DNA of 64,000 nucleotides from Pseudomonas sp. ZH-FAD (GCF_002803095.1 NZ_PGLR01000003.1:1-64000), one strand, 5' to 3'; positions 45,981-55,112 are shown, counted from the stretch's first letter. Numbers and translations: made by a program. Notes: a model not told the origin generated them from the letters alone.

Positions 45981-46033
45981 CCCCGTTTCACGGCGTGATT
46001 CACGCCCCTCAGCTTGGACCGTCGCATAGATCG

Positions 46034-46903
46034 ATGAGCGCTGCGCTTCCCTATTACCTTGGTTGTCCATCCTGGAGCGAAGCGGCCTGGCGTGCCACGC
46101 TGTATCCGCAGGATACCCGGCCAACCGAGTTTCTCAGCCGCTACACCGAGGTGTTCAACGCGGTGGAAGGCAACACCACGTTCTATGCCAGGCCCAGCGA
46201 GCAAACGGTGGCGCGCTGGGCGCAGGCAATGCCGACGCACTTTCGTTTCTGCGCCAAGTTGCCGCGAGACATCAGTCATAGCGAGGATCTTTGCCAGCAA
46301 CTGGATGAGGTCACGCAGTTTCGCCAGTTGCTGGCGCCGCTCGGCGAACGGGTAGCGCCTTACTGGCTGCAACTGCCGGCCAGCTTCGGACCATCGCGGT
46401 TGGCGGAGCTGGCGGCGTTCATCGAGCAATGGGGTGACTGGCCGCTGGCGATAGAGGTGCGCCACCCGGAATTCTTCGCCAAGGGCGATGCCGAGCGTAT
46501 GCTCAATCGCCTGCTGCACGAGCATGGTACCGAGCGCATCTGCCTGGATTCGCGCGCGCTGTTCAGCTGCGACTCGCAGGAGCCCGCTGTGCTGCATGCG
46601 CAGGCGAAGAAACCGCGCCTGCCAACTCGGCCTACCGCGTTCAGTCAGGGCCCGCAGTTGCGCTTCATCGGTCACCCCGAGTTGCTGGCCAACGACCCCT
46701 TCATGCTGCCCTGGCTGGACAAGGTCGCCGGCTGGATCGAGCAGGGGCTGCGTCCTTACGTTTTTGCCCATACCTCGGACAACCGCCTGGCACCGCAGCT
46801 GGCGCGGCGTTTTCATGAGCAGCTGATGCAGCGCCTGCCTGGCTTGCCCGAACTGCCTGTGTTGCAGATTGAACCGGAACTGGAGCAGCTTGGCTTACTC
46901 TGA
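46034..46903 (+). CDS. DUF72 (YecE-like) protein
   Basis: 289 residues, TIM-barrel-like. Family signatures: YLGCPSWSEAAWRATLYP near the start, FNAVEGNTTFYARPSEQTV, FRFCAKLPRDISH and YVFAHTSDNRLAPQLAR at the end. The reaction is unknown; an endonuclease-IV-like barrel has been noted for related proteins. I chose the ATG at 46034 because the family begins near YYLGC; the earlier in-frame start adds unrelated residues. It is followed 12 nt later by the extensin-like gene. Confidence 0.9.
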   Translation: MSAALPYYLGCPSWSEAAWRATLYPQDTRPTEFLSRYTEVFNAVEGNTTFYARPSEQTVARWAQAMPTHFRFCAKLPRDISHSEDLCQQLDEVTQFRQLLAPLGERVAPYWLQLPASFGPSRLAELAAFIEQWGDWPLAIEVRHPEFFAKGDAERMLNRLLHEHGTERICLDSRALFSCDSQEPAVLHAQAKKPRLPTRPTAFSQGPQLRFIGHPELLANDPFMLPWLDKVAGWIEQGLRPYVFAHTSDNRLAPQLARRFHEQLMQRLPGLPELPVLQIEPELEQLGLL

Positions 46904-46915
46904 TGGAGCATGGAT

Positions 46916-47617
46916 ATGCTGATACGGATAATCGGCCGTTTGCTGTTTCTCTCCCTGCTGCTGGGTGCAGCGCTTCTGGTGGCGCTGTGGCGTGGCTGGC
47001 TGGAGGTGGCGCCGCGTTTCAACCCCTGGGCGCCGCTGGATGTGCGAGAGACGCCGAACCTGCTGACCCCCTTCAAGCTTTGGCGTCTGGGTGACGATCG
47101 CGAGTTGTGCGACCTGGCCCTGGCGACGTCCGGGCTGCGTTTTACCCGTCTTGCCGACAGCACGCCGCACCCGGGCTGCCCGGTGGAAAACGCGGTGCGC
47201 ATCCAGGGCGCCAACGTTGGCCTGAGCAGCAGCTTCATGGCCACCTGCCCGCTGGCGGTGAGTTTCGCCCTGTTCGAGCGACATGGCTTGCAGCCGGCTG
47301 CGCAGGCAGTGTTCGGCCAGCCGGTGACCCGCGTCGAGCATGTCGGCAGCTTCGCCTGTCGCAGCATTGCCGGCAGCCAGCGGCCCAGCCAGCATTCCTA
47401 TGCCAACGCGCTGGATATGGTCGGCTTCCGTCTGCGCGACGGCCAGCACATTAGCGTGCTGCGCGACTGGCCGGCGCAGGGCGACAAGGCGCGCTTTCTG
47501 CGTCTGGTGCAGGAAGCGGCCTGCGACAGTTTCAACGTGACTCTGGGCCCGGACTACAACGCCGCCCACCGCGATCACTTTCACGTCGATATGGGCATGT
47601 GGCGGATGTGCCGCTGA
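46916..47617 (+). CDS. Extensin-like C-terminal domain protein
   Basis: 233 residues. One N-terminal membrane segment (LIRIIGRLLFLSLLLGAALL) anchors a periplasmic domain of the extensin-like C-terminal type, with conserved Cys (CDLALATSG, HPGCPVENAV, ATCPLAV, FACRSI), then SQHSYANALDMVGFRL and a final AAHRDHFHVDMG. The His/Asp pattern resembles D,D-peptidase/LAS-fold enzymes, so a peptidoglycan role is possible. ATG at 46916 has GGAG 7 nt upstream; an ATG at 46910 is too close to it. Confidence 0.85.
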   Translation: MLIRIIGRLLFLSLLLGAALLVALWRGWLEVAPRFNPWAPLDVRETPNLLTPFKLWRLGDDRELCDLALATSGLRFTRLADSTPHPGCPVENAVRIQGANVGLSSSFMATCPLAVSFALFERHGLQPAAQAVFGQPVTRVEHVGSFACRSIAGSQRPSQHSYANALDMVGFRLRDGQHISVLRDWPAQGDKARFLRLVQEAACDSFNVTLGPDYNAAHRDHFHVDMGMWRMCR

Positions 47618-47662
47618 GGCGCTTACGATCCGCCCTACGGCAACGAAAAAGCTTCGCCATCC

Positions 47663-48430
47663 CTAGCGCTTGGCCAACAGCAGATCGGCCGCCTGCCCGC
47701 TGCGCCCATCGGCGAACTCGAATCGTCCCAACTGGGCGATCTGGTCGTAAGCACCCAGGGCGATGCTGACGTCGCGGGCGCGCAGGTCGATGGCGCTGAC
47801 GCCAGCTTCGCCGAGTGTCTGCAACTGCTGGCGGCCCTGGGCATCGAAACGCAGCAGGCGCAGCTGGCCGAATATCGCATCGGCCGCATCGATACGGCCG
47901 TCGCCGTTGTCGTCGAAGCGCGCCAGTTCGGCGAAGCCATTGGCGGCGCCATGCTGATCGCCGAACAGCTCGCGACCATCGTCGATATACCCGTTGCCGT
48001 TACGATCCAGCGCCAGTAGCGCGTCGTCACCGGTGGGTACGCTGATAGAGTCCATGCGTCCGTCGGCATCCAGATCGAAGCGCACGGGGCGGCCAAGACC
48101 GCTGGTGGAGAATCCGTTGCCAGCCATATCCAGTACCAGCGGATCGACCTGCTGGGGCGCCTGGCCCACGCTGACATTCAGCTCCAGGCCGCGTTGATCG
48201 ATCAGCGCCTGGCTGACCACGGCGGCGCTGCTGGACACGGCAGGTGGCTCGGCGGTTTCCCGCAGTTCACGAGCGATCTCACCGGGTTTCTGCTCGTCTT
48301 CGATACCCAGGGTGCGGCGCAGAATCTGATAGTTGATGGATTCATTCGCCGCACGGTCGAGCTCGTCGTCCAGCGCACGGGGGTTGGCAGGGCTGCTCTT
48401 AGGACGCGGGGCGGAGAGGGCGTCGAACAT
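47663..48430 (-). CDS. EF-hand-like calcium-binding protein of unknown function
   Basis: 255 residues. After a polar N-terminus (MFDALSAPRPKSSPANPRAL) come three DxDxDG-type loops: DLDADGRMDSI, DRNGNGYIDDGRELFG and DDNGDGRIDAADAIF, all suited to bind calcium. The flank LVLDMAGNGFSTSGL resembles repeats in large secreted calcium-binding proteins. There is no signal peptide, so it is either cytoplasmic or leaves by a non-Sec route. It is divergent from rsmJ, with 106 bp between. ATG chosen at 48430; upstream codons continue through the promoter region. Confidence 0.75.
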   Translation of the reverse strand: MFDALSAPRPKSSPANPRALDDELDRAANESINYQILRRTLGIEDEQKPGEIARELRETAEPPAVSSSAAVVSQALIDQRGLELNVSVGQAPQQVDPLVLDMAGNGFSTSGLGRPVRFDLDADGRMDSISVPTGDDALLALDRNGNGYIDDGRELFGDQHGAANGFAELARFDDNGDGRIDAADAIFGQLRLLRFDAQGRQQLQTLGEAGVSAIDLRARDVSIALGAYDQIAQLGRFEFADGRSGQAADLLLAKR

Positions 48431-48536
48431 GTTCACTCTCGATGCGGCTGTCGGCGGCCGGGTCTGGCAGAATGCCGCTTCTTCGATATCGGCCGTGTGG
48501 CCGGTGCTTTGAGTGATTTTTGAGCAGAACGAGCCA

Positions 48537-49328
48537 ATGACCGACGAGCGGCACAACGCCAGCATCCGCATCCAAGCCTTGCATCCTCAGTACGCCGCAG
48601 CGGCCGCTCAATGGGCATCGCGCCTGGACTTGAGGCAAGACGGCGAGACTGAGTTCGCCCTGCAACTGGGTGATGACGGGCTGCAACTGGTCGAGCTAGG
48701 TGATAAGGCGCCTGGCCCGGTACGGGTGGATTTCGTCGAGGGGGCGGCGGCGCATCGCCGCCAGTTCGGCGGCGGCAGTGGGCAGATGATCGCCAAGGCG
48801 GTGGGGGTGCAGTCGGGCATTCGGCCACGGATTCTCGATGCGACCGCGGGGCTGGGGCGTGACTCGTTCGTGCTGGCCAGCCTGGGCTGCGAGATGACCC
48901 TGATCGAGCGCCAGCCGCTGGTGGCGGCGTTGCTGGAGGACGGCCTGCAGCGTGCGGCACTGAACCTCGACGTGGCACCCATCGTGGCGCGCATGCGCCT
49001 GCTTACGGGTAACGCCATCGAGCTGATGCGCAGCTGGCAAGGGGAGGCGCCACAGGTGATCTATCTCGATCCGATGTTCCCGCATCGCGACAAGAGTGCG
49101 CTGGTGAAGAAGGAAATGCGCCTGTTCCGCCCGTTTGTCGGCGATGACCTGGATGCCCCGGCGTTGCTCGAAGCGGCGCTGGCGCTGGCCACCCATCGCG
49201 TGGTGGTCAAGCGCCCGCGCAAGGCCCCGGCAATCGAAGGTAACAAGCCGGGTTATGTGCTGGAGGGCAAATCCAGCCGCTACGACATCTACCCGAAGAA
49301 GAAGCTGGAAGCCGACGCTCAGGTGTAA
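48537..49328 (+). CDS. rsmJ: 16S rRNA (guanine1516-N2)-methyltransferase RsmJ
   Basis: 263 residues. SAM-binding motif [17 protein letters not shown] and the catalytic region [20 protein letters not shown], typical of RsmJ. It methylates G1516 in the small-subunit rRNA. The start [12 protein letters not shown] fits the family. It converges on mexL with only 4 nt between the two stops. Confidence 0.95.
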   Translation: MTDERHNASIRIQALHPQYAAAAAQWASRLDLRQDGETEFALQLGDDGLQLVELGDKAPGPVRVDFVEGAAAHRRQFGGGSGQMIAKAVGVQSGIRPRILDATAGLGRDSFVLASLGCEMTLIERQPLVAALLEDGLQRAALNLDVAPIVARMRLLTGNAIELMRSWQGEAPQVIYLDPMFPHRDKSALVKKEMRLFRPFVGDDLDAPALLEAALALATHRVVVKRPRKAPAIEGNKPGYVLEGKSSRYDIYPKKKLEADAQV

Positions 49329-49332
49329 GCCG

Positions 49333-49968
49333 TCAGGGTCTGTAGGCGCGCAGAAACAATTGCACCGCATCCTGCACATGATGCTCGGCGGCTTGACCTT
49401 CCAACGGTTCGCCACAACCGATCAGCAGGCGAAAGTGCGCGCCGCCCTTGAGCAGGCTGAAGAAGTGATCGGCGGCCAGATGCGGATTATCCAGGCTCAG
49501 CAGACCGCGCTTGGCGGCCTTGTGCAGTAGCACTTCCATCTCTTCCTGCACTCGTTTCGGGCCGGCTTCGTAGAACAGCTGCGACAGCTTCGAGCCCTGG
49601 CTGGCCAGATTCACCATCATCCGGTGCATTTCTACCGATTCGCGACTGTTGACCAGCGCCAGGAAACCACGCGCGATTTCCAGGAGCTGGCTTTCCAGCG
49701 GCACGTTATCCGGCAGTTCGAACAGCAGTTCGGGAAGCTGCTCCTCGCACTTGGCCTTGATCGCCGCAGAGAACAGGGTCTCCTTGTCGGTGAAGTGGCT
49801 GTACACCGTGAGCTTGGAAACCCCAGCCTCGGCAGCGATGGCGTCCATGCTGCTGCCGTCGTAACCATTACGCAGGAACAGGCTCTTGGCCGCCTCGAGG
49901 ATGGCACGACGTTTGGCGGGATCCTTCGGTCGGCCGGGGCCGGAAGGTTGTAACAACTTGTCAGGCAT
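49333..49968 (-). CDS. mexL: TetR-family repressor, MexL-like
   Basis: 211 residues. The N-terminal HTH has RRAILEAAKSLFLRNGYDGS and AGVSKLTVYSHFTDKETLF. The C-terminal helical domain has features of the AcrR/MexL group (GSKLSQLFYEAGPKR). It is divergent from mexJK with 91 bp between, matching the mexL-mexJK order in P. aeruginosa, where MexL represses the pump. The lengths of all three proteins also fit. The symbol rests on order, length and family, not an alignment. Confidence 0.85.
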   Translation of the reverse strand: MPDKLLQPSGPGRPKDPAKRRAILEAAKSLFLRNGYDGSSMDAIAAEAGVSKLTVYSHFTDKETLFSAAIKAKCEEQLPELLFELPDNVPLESQLLEIARGFLALVNSRESVEMHRMMVNLASQGSKLSQLFYEAGPKRVQEEMEVLLHKAAKRGLLSLDNPHLAADHFFSLLKGGAHFRLLIGCGEPLEGQAAEHHVQDAVQLFLRAYRP

Positions 49969-49981
49969 TGGCGGATTTTAA

Positions 49982-50024
49982 TACTGGACTGGCGAGTTTG
50001 CTATTTTTACTATACCCGCCAGTA
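49982..50024. promoter_or_regulatory. Candidate MexL operator between mexL and mexJ
   Basis: The AT-rich gap has nested inverted repeats: TACTGG (49982-49987) with CCAGTA (50019-50024), and ACTGGCG (49988-49994) with CGCCAGT (50017-50023). The AT-rich centre (TTTTTACTATAC) probably carries overlapping -10 elements for both directions, so one bound repressor could silence both genes. Confidence 0.55.
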
Positions 50025-50059
50025 CAAATATTCCAAACCTTCTCTGAAAGGTCTTACAC

Positions 50060-51163
50060 ATGTCTCGCCATGTTCTCCCGCTCGTTGCTTCTCTGGGTCT
50101 CGTCTTCCTGCTGTCTGCCTGCGGTAACGGTGAACAGGCGGAGCAACCGATCCGTCCTGCCATGGTGGTGCAGCCGCAGCCGGCTACTGCGCTGGTCGAC
50201 AGCTATCCGGGCGAGGTGCGTGCACGTTACGAGCCGGAGCTGGCCTTCCGTATCGCCGGCAAGGTGAGCAGGCGCATGGTGGATGTCGGCGACCGGGTGA
50301 AGCAGGATCAGCCACTGGCCGAGCTGGACCCGCAGGACGTGCGCCTGCAGCTGGAAGCCATCCGCGCGCAGATGGCGGCAGCCGAGGCCAACCTGCAGAC
50401 CGTGCGCGCCGAGCGTGAGCGCTACAAAGCGTTGCTTGGGCGCAATCTGGTCAGCCGCTCGCAGTTCGACAACGTCGAGAACCAGTACCGTGCTGGCGAA
50501 GCGCGTCTGAAACAGGTCAAGGCCGAGTACGACGTGGCCCGCAATCAGACCGACTATGCCGTGCTGCGGGCCTCGCAGGACGGTGTGATCGCCCGTCGTG
50601 CGGTCGAAGTGGGGCAGGTGGTGGCGGCCGGTCAGACGGTGTTCACCCTGGCTGCCGATGGTGAGCGCGAGGTATCGATCAGCCTGCCGGAGCAGAGCTT
50701 TGGTCGTTTCGAGATTGGTCAGGTGGTCGAGGTGGAACTCTGGTCGCAGCCCGATCAGCGTTTCCCTGGACGCATCCGCGAGATGGCACCGGCGGCCGAT
50801 CCACAGTCGCGTACTTTCGCCGCCCGTGTCGCGTTCACCGAAGGCAAGGTGCCGGCGGAATTGGGGCAGAGCGCGCGGGTATTCATTGCCAGCAATGGCG
50901 AAGTACCGCTGGCGGTGCCGCTGTCGGCACTCAGCGCCGAGCAGGACCAGGCGTTCGTCTGGGTCGTGGACCCCAAGGAGCACATCGTGCAGCGCCGCCC
51001 GGTGCGTGTCGGTGCCTATGGCGATGACCGGGTGCCGGTGCTGGAGGGGCTCGCCGCTTCCGATTGGGTAGTCGCAGCCGGGGTGCAGATTCTTCGCGAA
51101 GGCCAGCAGGTACGCCCGGTCGATCGGGACAACCGCAACGTCGAACTGGCCGTCAAGGAGTAA
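50060..51163 (+). CDS. mexJ: RND efflux periplasmic adaptor, MexJ-like
   Basis: 367 residues. Lipoprotein signal with LLSA|C21 (MSRHVLPLVASLGLVFLLSA, then C). Typical adaptor layout: lipoyl half (ELAFRIAGKVSRRMVDVGDR), helical hairpin (about 95-150, LEAIRAQMAAAEANLQTVRA), second lipoyl half, beta-barrel and membrane-proximal domain. It bridges the inner-membrane pump and an outer-membrane channel. mexK follows after 6 nt. No channel gene is present, so OprM/OpmH-type proteins encoded elsewhere must serve. Confidence 0.93.
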   Translation: MSRHVLPLVASLGLVFLLSACGNGEQAEQPIRPAMVVQPQPATALVDSYPGEVRARYEPELAFRIAGKVSRRMVDVGDRVKQDQPLAELDPQDVRLQLEAIRAQMAAAEANLQTVRAERERYKALLGRNLVSRSQFDNVENQYRAGEARLKQVKAEYDVARNQTDYAVLRASQDGVIARRAVEVGQVVAAGQTVFTLAADGEREVSISLPEQSFGRFEIGQVVEVELWSQPDQRFPGRIREMAPAADPQSRTFAARVAFTEGKVPAELGQSARVFIASNGEVPLAVPLSALSAEQDQAFVWVVDPKEHIVQRRPVRVGAYGDDRVPVLEGLAASDWVVAAGVQILREGQQVRPVDRDNRNVELAVKE

Positions 51164-51169
51164 GCCCGC

Positions 51170-54100
51170 ATGAGCTTCAACCTGTCTGCCTGGGCGCTGC
51201 GCCATCGCCAGATCGTCCTCTACATCATGCTGCTGTTCGCCGTGGTCGGCGCGCTTTCCTATACCAAGCTGGGGCAGAGCGAGGATCCGCCATTCACCTT
51301 CAAGGCCATGGTGATTCGCACCAACTGGCCGGGTGCCAGCGCCGAAGAAGTATCGCGTCAGGTCACCGAGCGCATCGAGAAGAAGCTGATGGAGACCGGC
51401 GAGTATGATCGCATCACCAGCTTCTCCCGGCCTGGTGAATCACAGGTCACCTTCATGGCACGCGACTCCATGCGCAGCTCTGAGATTCCCGAGCTGTGGT
51501 ATCAGGTGCGCAAGAAGATCAGCGACATCCGCCACACGCTGCCGCCTGGCATCCAGGGGCCGTTCTTCAACGACGAGTTCGGCACCACCTTCGGCAATAT
51601 CTATGCGCTGACCGGCAACGGTTTCGACTATGCGGTGCTCAAGGACTACGCCGACCGCCTGCAGTTGCAACTGCAGCGGGTCAAGGATGTGGGCAAGGTC
51701 GAGCTGGTGGGACTGCAGGACGAGAAGATCTGGATCGAACTGTCCAACACCAAGCTGGCGACCCTAGGTCTGCCACTGTCTGCCGTGCAGCAGGCGCTGG
51801 AGGCGCAGAATGCGGTGGCGGCTGCCGGTTTCTTCGAAACCGCCAGCGAGCGTATTCAACTGCGTGTGACCGGGCGCTTCGAATCGGTGGAGGAAATTCG
51901 CGATTTTCCCATTCGCGTCGCCGATCGTACCTTCCGCATCGCCGACGTGGCCGAGGTCAAGCGCGGCTTCAACGATCCACCCGCACCGCGCATGCGCTTC
52001 ATGGGCGAGGATGCCATCGGCATCGCCGTGGCGATGAAGGACGGCGGCGACATTCTGGTGCTGGGCAAGGCGTTGGAAGGTGAGTTCGCCCGCCTGCAAC
52101 AGACGCTGCCGTTGGGTATGGAGCTGCGCAAGGTGTCGGATCAGCCGGCGGCGGTGAAAACCGGCGTGGGCGAGTTCGTCAAGGTGTTGGTGGAGGCGCT
52201 GGTGATCGTGCTCGCGGTCAGCTTCTTCTCCCTGGGGGTGCGCACCGGCCTGGTGGTGGCGCTGGTGATTCCGCTGGTGCTGGCGATGACGTTTGCCGCC
52301 ATGTACTACTTGGGGATAGGCCTGCACAAGATTTCCCTCGGCGCGCTGGTGCTCGGCCTCGGCCTGCTGGTGGACGACGCGATCATCGCGGTGGAGATGA
52401 TGGCGATCAAGATGGAGCAGGGCTACGACCGCTTCAAGGCGGCCAGCTTCGCCTGGACCAGCACGGCCTTTCCGATGCTCACCGGCACACTGATCACCGC
52501 GGCCGGGTTCCTGCCCATCGCCACCGCGCAGTCCGGTACGGGTGAGTACACCCGGTCGATCTTCCAGGTAGTGGCCATTTCGCTGATCGCCTCATGGATC
52601 GCGGCGGTGATGTTCGTGCCCTATCTGGGCGACAAGCTGCTGCCCGATCTGGCCAAACTGCACGCGGCGAAACACGGTGGCAGCGCAGGCGGTCATGACC
52701 CTTATTCGACGCCGTTCTACCGCCGTGTTCGCGCCACGGTTGAATGGTGTGTGCGTCGTCGCGGCATCGTGATCCTGCTGACCATTGCGTTGTTCGTCGC
52801 CTCTGTGCTGCTGTTTCGCTTCGTGCCGCAACAGTTTTTCCCGGCCTCCGGGCGCCTGGAACTGATGGTCGACATCAAGCTGGAGGAGGGCGCCTCGCTG
52901 AGCGCCACCGAGGCCGAAGTGCATCGCCTGGAGAAGCTGCTCAAGGAGCAGCCTGGCATCGACAACTACGTGGCCTATGTTGGTACTGGCTCACCGCGTT
53001 TCTATCTGCCGCTGGACCAACAATTGCCGGCGGCAAGCTTTGCCCAGTTCGTGGTACTGGCCAAAAGCATCGAAGAGCGCGAGCGCCTGCGTGGTTGGCT
53101 GATCAAGGTGATGAACGACGAGTTCCCGACTCTGCGTAGCCGCGTCAGCCGCCTGGAGAACGGGCCTCCCGTGGGCTACCCGATCCAGTTCCGCGTCAGT
53201 GGCGAGCATATCGACGAGGTGCGTGCCCTGGCCCGTCAGGTGGCGGACAAGGTGCGCGAGAACCCGCATGTGGTGAACGTGCACCTGGACTGGGAGGAGC
53301 CGAGCAAGGTGGTGATCCTCAATATCGATCAGGATCGTGCCCGTGCCCTGGGGGTCAACACCGCCGAGCTGTCGCGCTTCCTGCAAGGCTCGCTGTCCGG
53401 CACCAGCGTCAGCCAGTACCGTGAGGGCAATGAGCTGATCGAGATTCTTCAGCGCGGCACGCCGCAGGAACGCAAGGCACTGAGCCTGCTGCCTAGCCTG
53501 GCTGTGCCGACCGACAGCGGTCGCAGCGTAGCGCTGTCGCAGGTGGCAACCCTGGAATACGGCTTCGAGGAAGGCATCATCTGGCACCGCAATCGCCTGC
53601 CCAACGTCACCGTGCGTGCCGACGTCTATGGCAAGCAGCAGCCGGCCAGTCTGACCCAGCAGATCCTGCCGACGCTGGACCCGATCCGCGCGGAACTGCC
53701 TGCGGGTTATCTGCTGGAGGTCGGCGGCACGGTGGAGGACTCGCAACGCGGACAGAAATCGGTGAACGCCGGTATCCCGCTGTTCATCGTGGTGGTGCTG
53801 ACGCTGCTGATGCTGCAGTTGAAAAGCTTCTCGCGCTCGGCGATGGTGTTTCTCACCGCACCGCTGGGCCTGATCGGCGTCACCCTGTTCCTGTTGATCT
53901 TCCGCCAGCCGTTCGGCTTCGTTGCCATGCTCGGCACCATCGCCCTGGCCGGGATGATCATGCGTAACTCGGTGATCCTGGTCGATCAGATCGAGCAGGA
54001 CATCAGCCACGGTCTGGATCGTTGGCACGCCGTTATCGAGGCCACGGTGCGCCGCTTCCGTCCCATCGTGCTCACTGCACTGGCAGCGGTGTTGGCGATG

Positions 54101-54244
54101 ATTCCGCTGTCGCGCAGCGTGTTCTTCGGGCCGATGGCGGTAGCGATCATGGGCGGGCTAGTGGTGGCCACGGCATTGACCCTGCTGTTCCTGCCGGCGC
54201 TGTATGCAGCGTGGTTCCGGGTCAAGGAGAGCGAGGCGCAGTAA
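51170..54244 (+). CDS. mexK: RND multidrug efflux transporter, MexK-like
   Basis: 1,024 residues with the twelve-helix RND pattern and two large periplasmic loops. TM1 is RQIVLYIMLLFAVVGALSYT; the proton-relay pair D402-D403 is in LGLLVDDAIIAVEM, typical of HAE1 pumps; TM10-12 contain VFLTAPLGLIGVTLFLLIF and IALAGMIMRNSVILVDQ. In P. aeruginosa MexJK exports triclosan and some antibiotics. It is coupled to the adaptor (6-nt gap) and ends at a bidirectional terminator. Confidence 0.93.
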   Translation: MSFNLSAWALRHRQIVLYIMLLFAVVGALSYTKLGQSEDPPFTFKAMVIRTNWPGASAEEVSRQVTERIEKKLMETGEYDRITSFSRPGESQVTFMARDSMRSSEIPELWYQVRKKISDIRHTLPPGIQGPFFNDEFGTTFGNIYALTGNGFDYAVLKDYADRLQLQLQRVKDVGKVELVGLQDEKIWIELSNTKLATLGLPLSAVQQALEAQNAVAAAGFFETASERIQLRVTGRFESVEEIRDFPIRVADRTFRIADVAEVKRGFNDPPAPRMRFMGEDAIGIAVAMKDGGDILVLGKALEGEFARLQQTLPLGMELRKVSDQPAAVKTGVGEFVKVLVEALVIVLAVSFFSLGVRTGLVVALVIPLVLAMTFAAMYYLGIGLHKISLGALVLGLGLLVDDAIIAVEMMAIKMEQGYDRFKAASFAWTSTAFPMLTGTLITAAGFLPIATAQSGTGEYTRSIFQVVAISLIASWIAAVMFVPYLGDKLLPDLAKLHAAKHGGSAGGHDPYSTPFYRRVRATVEWCVRRRGIVILLTIALFVASVLLFRFVPQQFFPASGRLELMVDIKLEEGASLSATEAEVHRLEKLLKEQPGIDNYVAYVGTGSPRFYLPLDQQLPAASFAQFVVLAKSIEERERLRGWLIKVMNDEFPTLRSRVSRLENGPPVGYPIQFRVSGEHIDEVRALARQVADKVRENPHVVNVHLDWEEPSKVVILNIDQDRARALGVNTAELSRFLQGSLSGTSVSQYREGNELIEILQRGTPQERKALSLLPSLAVPTDSGRSVALSQVATLEYGFEEGIIWHRNRLPNVTVRADVYGKQQPASLTQQILPTLDPIRAELPAGYLLEVGGTVEDSQRGQKSVNAGIPLFIVVVLTLLMLQLKSFSRSAMVFLTAPLGLIGVTLFLLIFRQPFGFVAMLGTIALAGMIMRNSVILVDQIEQDISHGLDRWHAVIEATVRRFRPIVLTALAAVLAMIPLSRSVFFGPMAVAIMGGLVVATALTLLFLPALYAAWFRVKESEAQ

Positions 54245-54326
54245 GTTGTGGGAGGCGCTTTAGCGGCGAGCTTTTAATGCCGTCGCAGCTTTCAGGCTCT
54301 TCCCCGTAAAGTTGCTGATAACAATA

Positions 54327-54355
54327 AAAAACGGGAGCCAGTGGCTCCCGTTTTT
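54327..54355. terminator. Bidirectional terminator between mexK and bfr
   Basis: AAAAACGGGAGCC and GGCTCCCGTTTTT pair around AGT; an A-run on one side and T-run on the other let it end transcripts from both convergent genes. Confidence 0.93.
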
Positions 54356-54372
54356 CGTCGAGCGGATCGGAC

Positions 54373-54843
54373 TTATTCGTCCATCTGCGATTGCAGGTAG
54401 TTCTGCAGGCCGACGGCTTCGATCAGGCTGAGCTGGGTTTCCAGCCAGTCGATATGATCTTCCTCGGAGCAGAGGATTTCTTCGAGCAGTTCGCGGCTGG
54501 CATAGTCACCGATGCTCTCGCAGTAGGCGATGGCGGCCTTCAGGTCACCGTGAGCCTTGTGCTCGATCTTCAGGTCGCACTCGAGCATTTCCTTGGTGTT
54601 TTCACCGATCAGGATCTTGCCCAGGTCCTGCAGGTTGGGAATGCCTTCGAGGAAGAGAATGCGCTTGATCAGCTTGTCGGCATGCTTCATCTCGTCGATG
54701 GACTCGTGGTACTCGTGCTCGCCGAGTTTCTTCAGGCCCCAATCTTCGTACATGCGTGCATGCAGGAAATACTGGTTGATGGCGACCAGTTCGTTACCAA
54801 GAATCTTGTTCAGATGTTGAATGACCTTCTTGTCGCCTTTCAT
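54373..54843 (-). CDS. bfr: Bacterioferritin (BfrB-like)
   Basis: 156 residues. Ferroxidase ligands E18, E51, H54, E94, E127 and H130 are in the expected places ([37 protein letters not shown]), and M52 is the haem-binding Met. It forms a 24-mer that stores iron and detoxifies Fe(II). It starts [19 protein letters not shown], like P. aeruginosa BfrB. No bfd is next to it. GGAG precedes the ATG. Confidence 0.95.
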   Translation of the reverse strand: MKGDKKVIQHLNKILGNELVAINQYFLHARMYEDWGLKKLGEHEYHESIDEMKHADKLIKRILFLEGIPNLQDLGKILIGENTKEMLECDLKIEHKAHGDLKAAIAYCESIGDYASRELLEEILCSEEDHIDWLETQLSLIEAVGLQNYLQSQMDE

Positions 54844-54900
54844 GACCGCTCCTGCTGCTTCAATGACCGTGATGATCTCGAATTTTCGGCCTGGTTTTCC

Positions 54901-54932
54901 CTTATGTCAAACTTAAGTGTTTGAAACATAAG
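54901..54932 (-). promoter_or_regulatory. Palindrome overlapping a possible bfr promoter
   Basis: CTTATGTCAAAC (54901-54912) and GTTTGAAACATAAG (54919-54932) form a 32-bp inverted repeat with a 2-nt bulge. On the minus strand TTGACA (54905-54910) followed 17 bp later by GAAAAT could be the bfr promoter. The palindrome covers its -35, suggesting a regulator site; which regulator is not clear. Confidence 0.5.
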
Positions 54933-54945
54933 TAAAAATAAAACT

Positions 54946-54965
54946 GAATAAGAATGTTTTTATTC
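54946..54965. promoter_or_regulatory. Fur-like AT-rich inverted repeat
   Basis: GAATAAGAATGTTTTTATTC: GAATAA and TTATTC flank 8 bp. The AT-rich hexamer pattern loosely resembles a Fur box, and an iron-storage gene is adjacent, but the match to GATAATGATAATCATTATC is poor. Confidence 0.3.
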
Positions 54966-55063
54966 CGCATCATGACGCCAAGTTATTGAATCAACGCAAT
55001 AAAAAAGTTGCTGAAAGTTCTACGCTGACTGAAACGGGGAAGTAACCCCGATATTTTATTTTT
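54966..55063 (+). ncRNA. Possible small RNA upstream of the bfr promoter region
   Basis: Between the Fur-like repeat and the glpD terminator lies about 100 nt without an ORF, ending in CGGGG (55035-55039), AAGTAA, CCCCG (55046-55050) and ATATTTTATTTTT, a terminator in the + direction although no + gene precedes it. An orphan terminator next to a possible iron-regulated promoter suggests a short transcript. No promoter is certain and I recognise no known sRNA. Confidence 0.3.
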
Positions 55064-55073
55064 CCGTGCCCAT

Positions 55074-55096
55074 AAAAAAGCCCCGCAGAGCGGGGC
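55074..55096 (-). terminator. Terminator of glpD
   Basis: On the minus strand: GCCCCGC, TCT, GCGGGGC, TTTTTT, beginning 17 nt past the glpD stop. Confidence 0.92.
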
Positions 55097-55112
55097 ATGG
55101 GGCACGCAGAAT

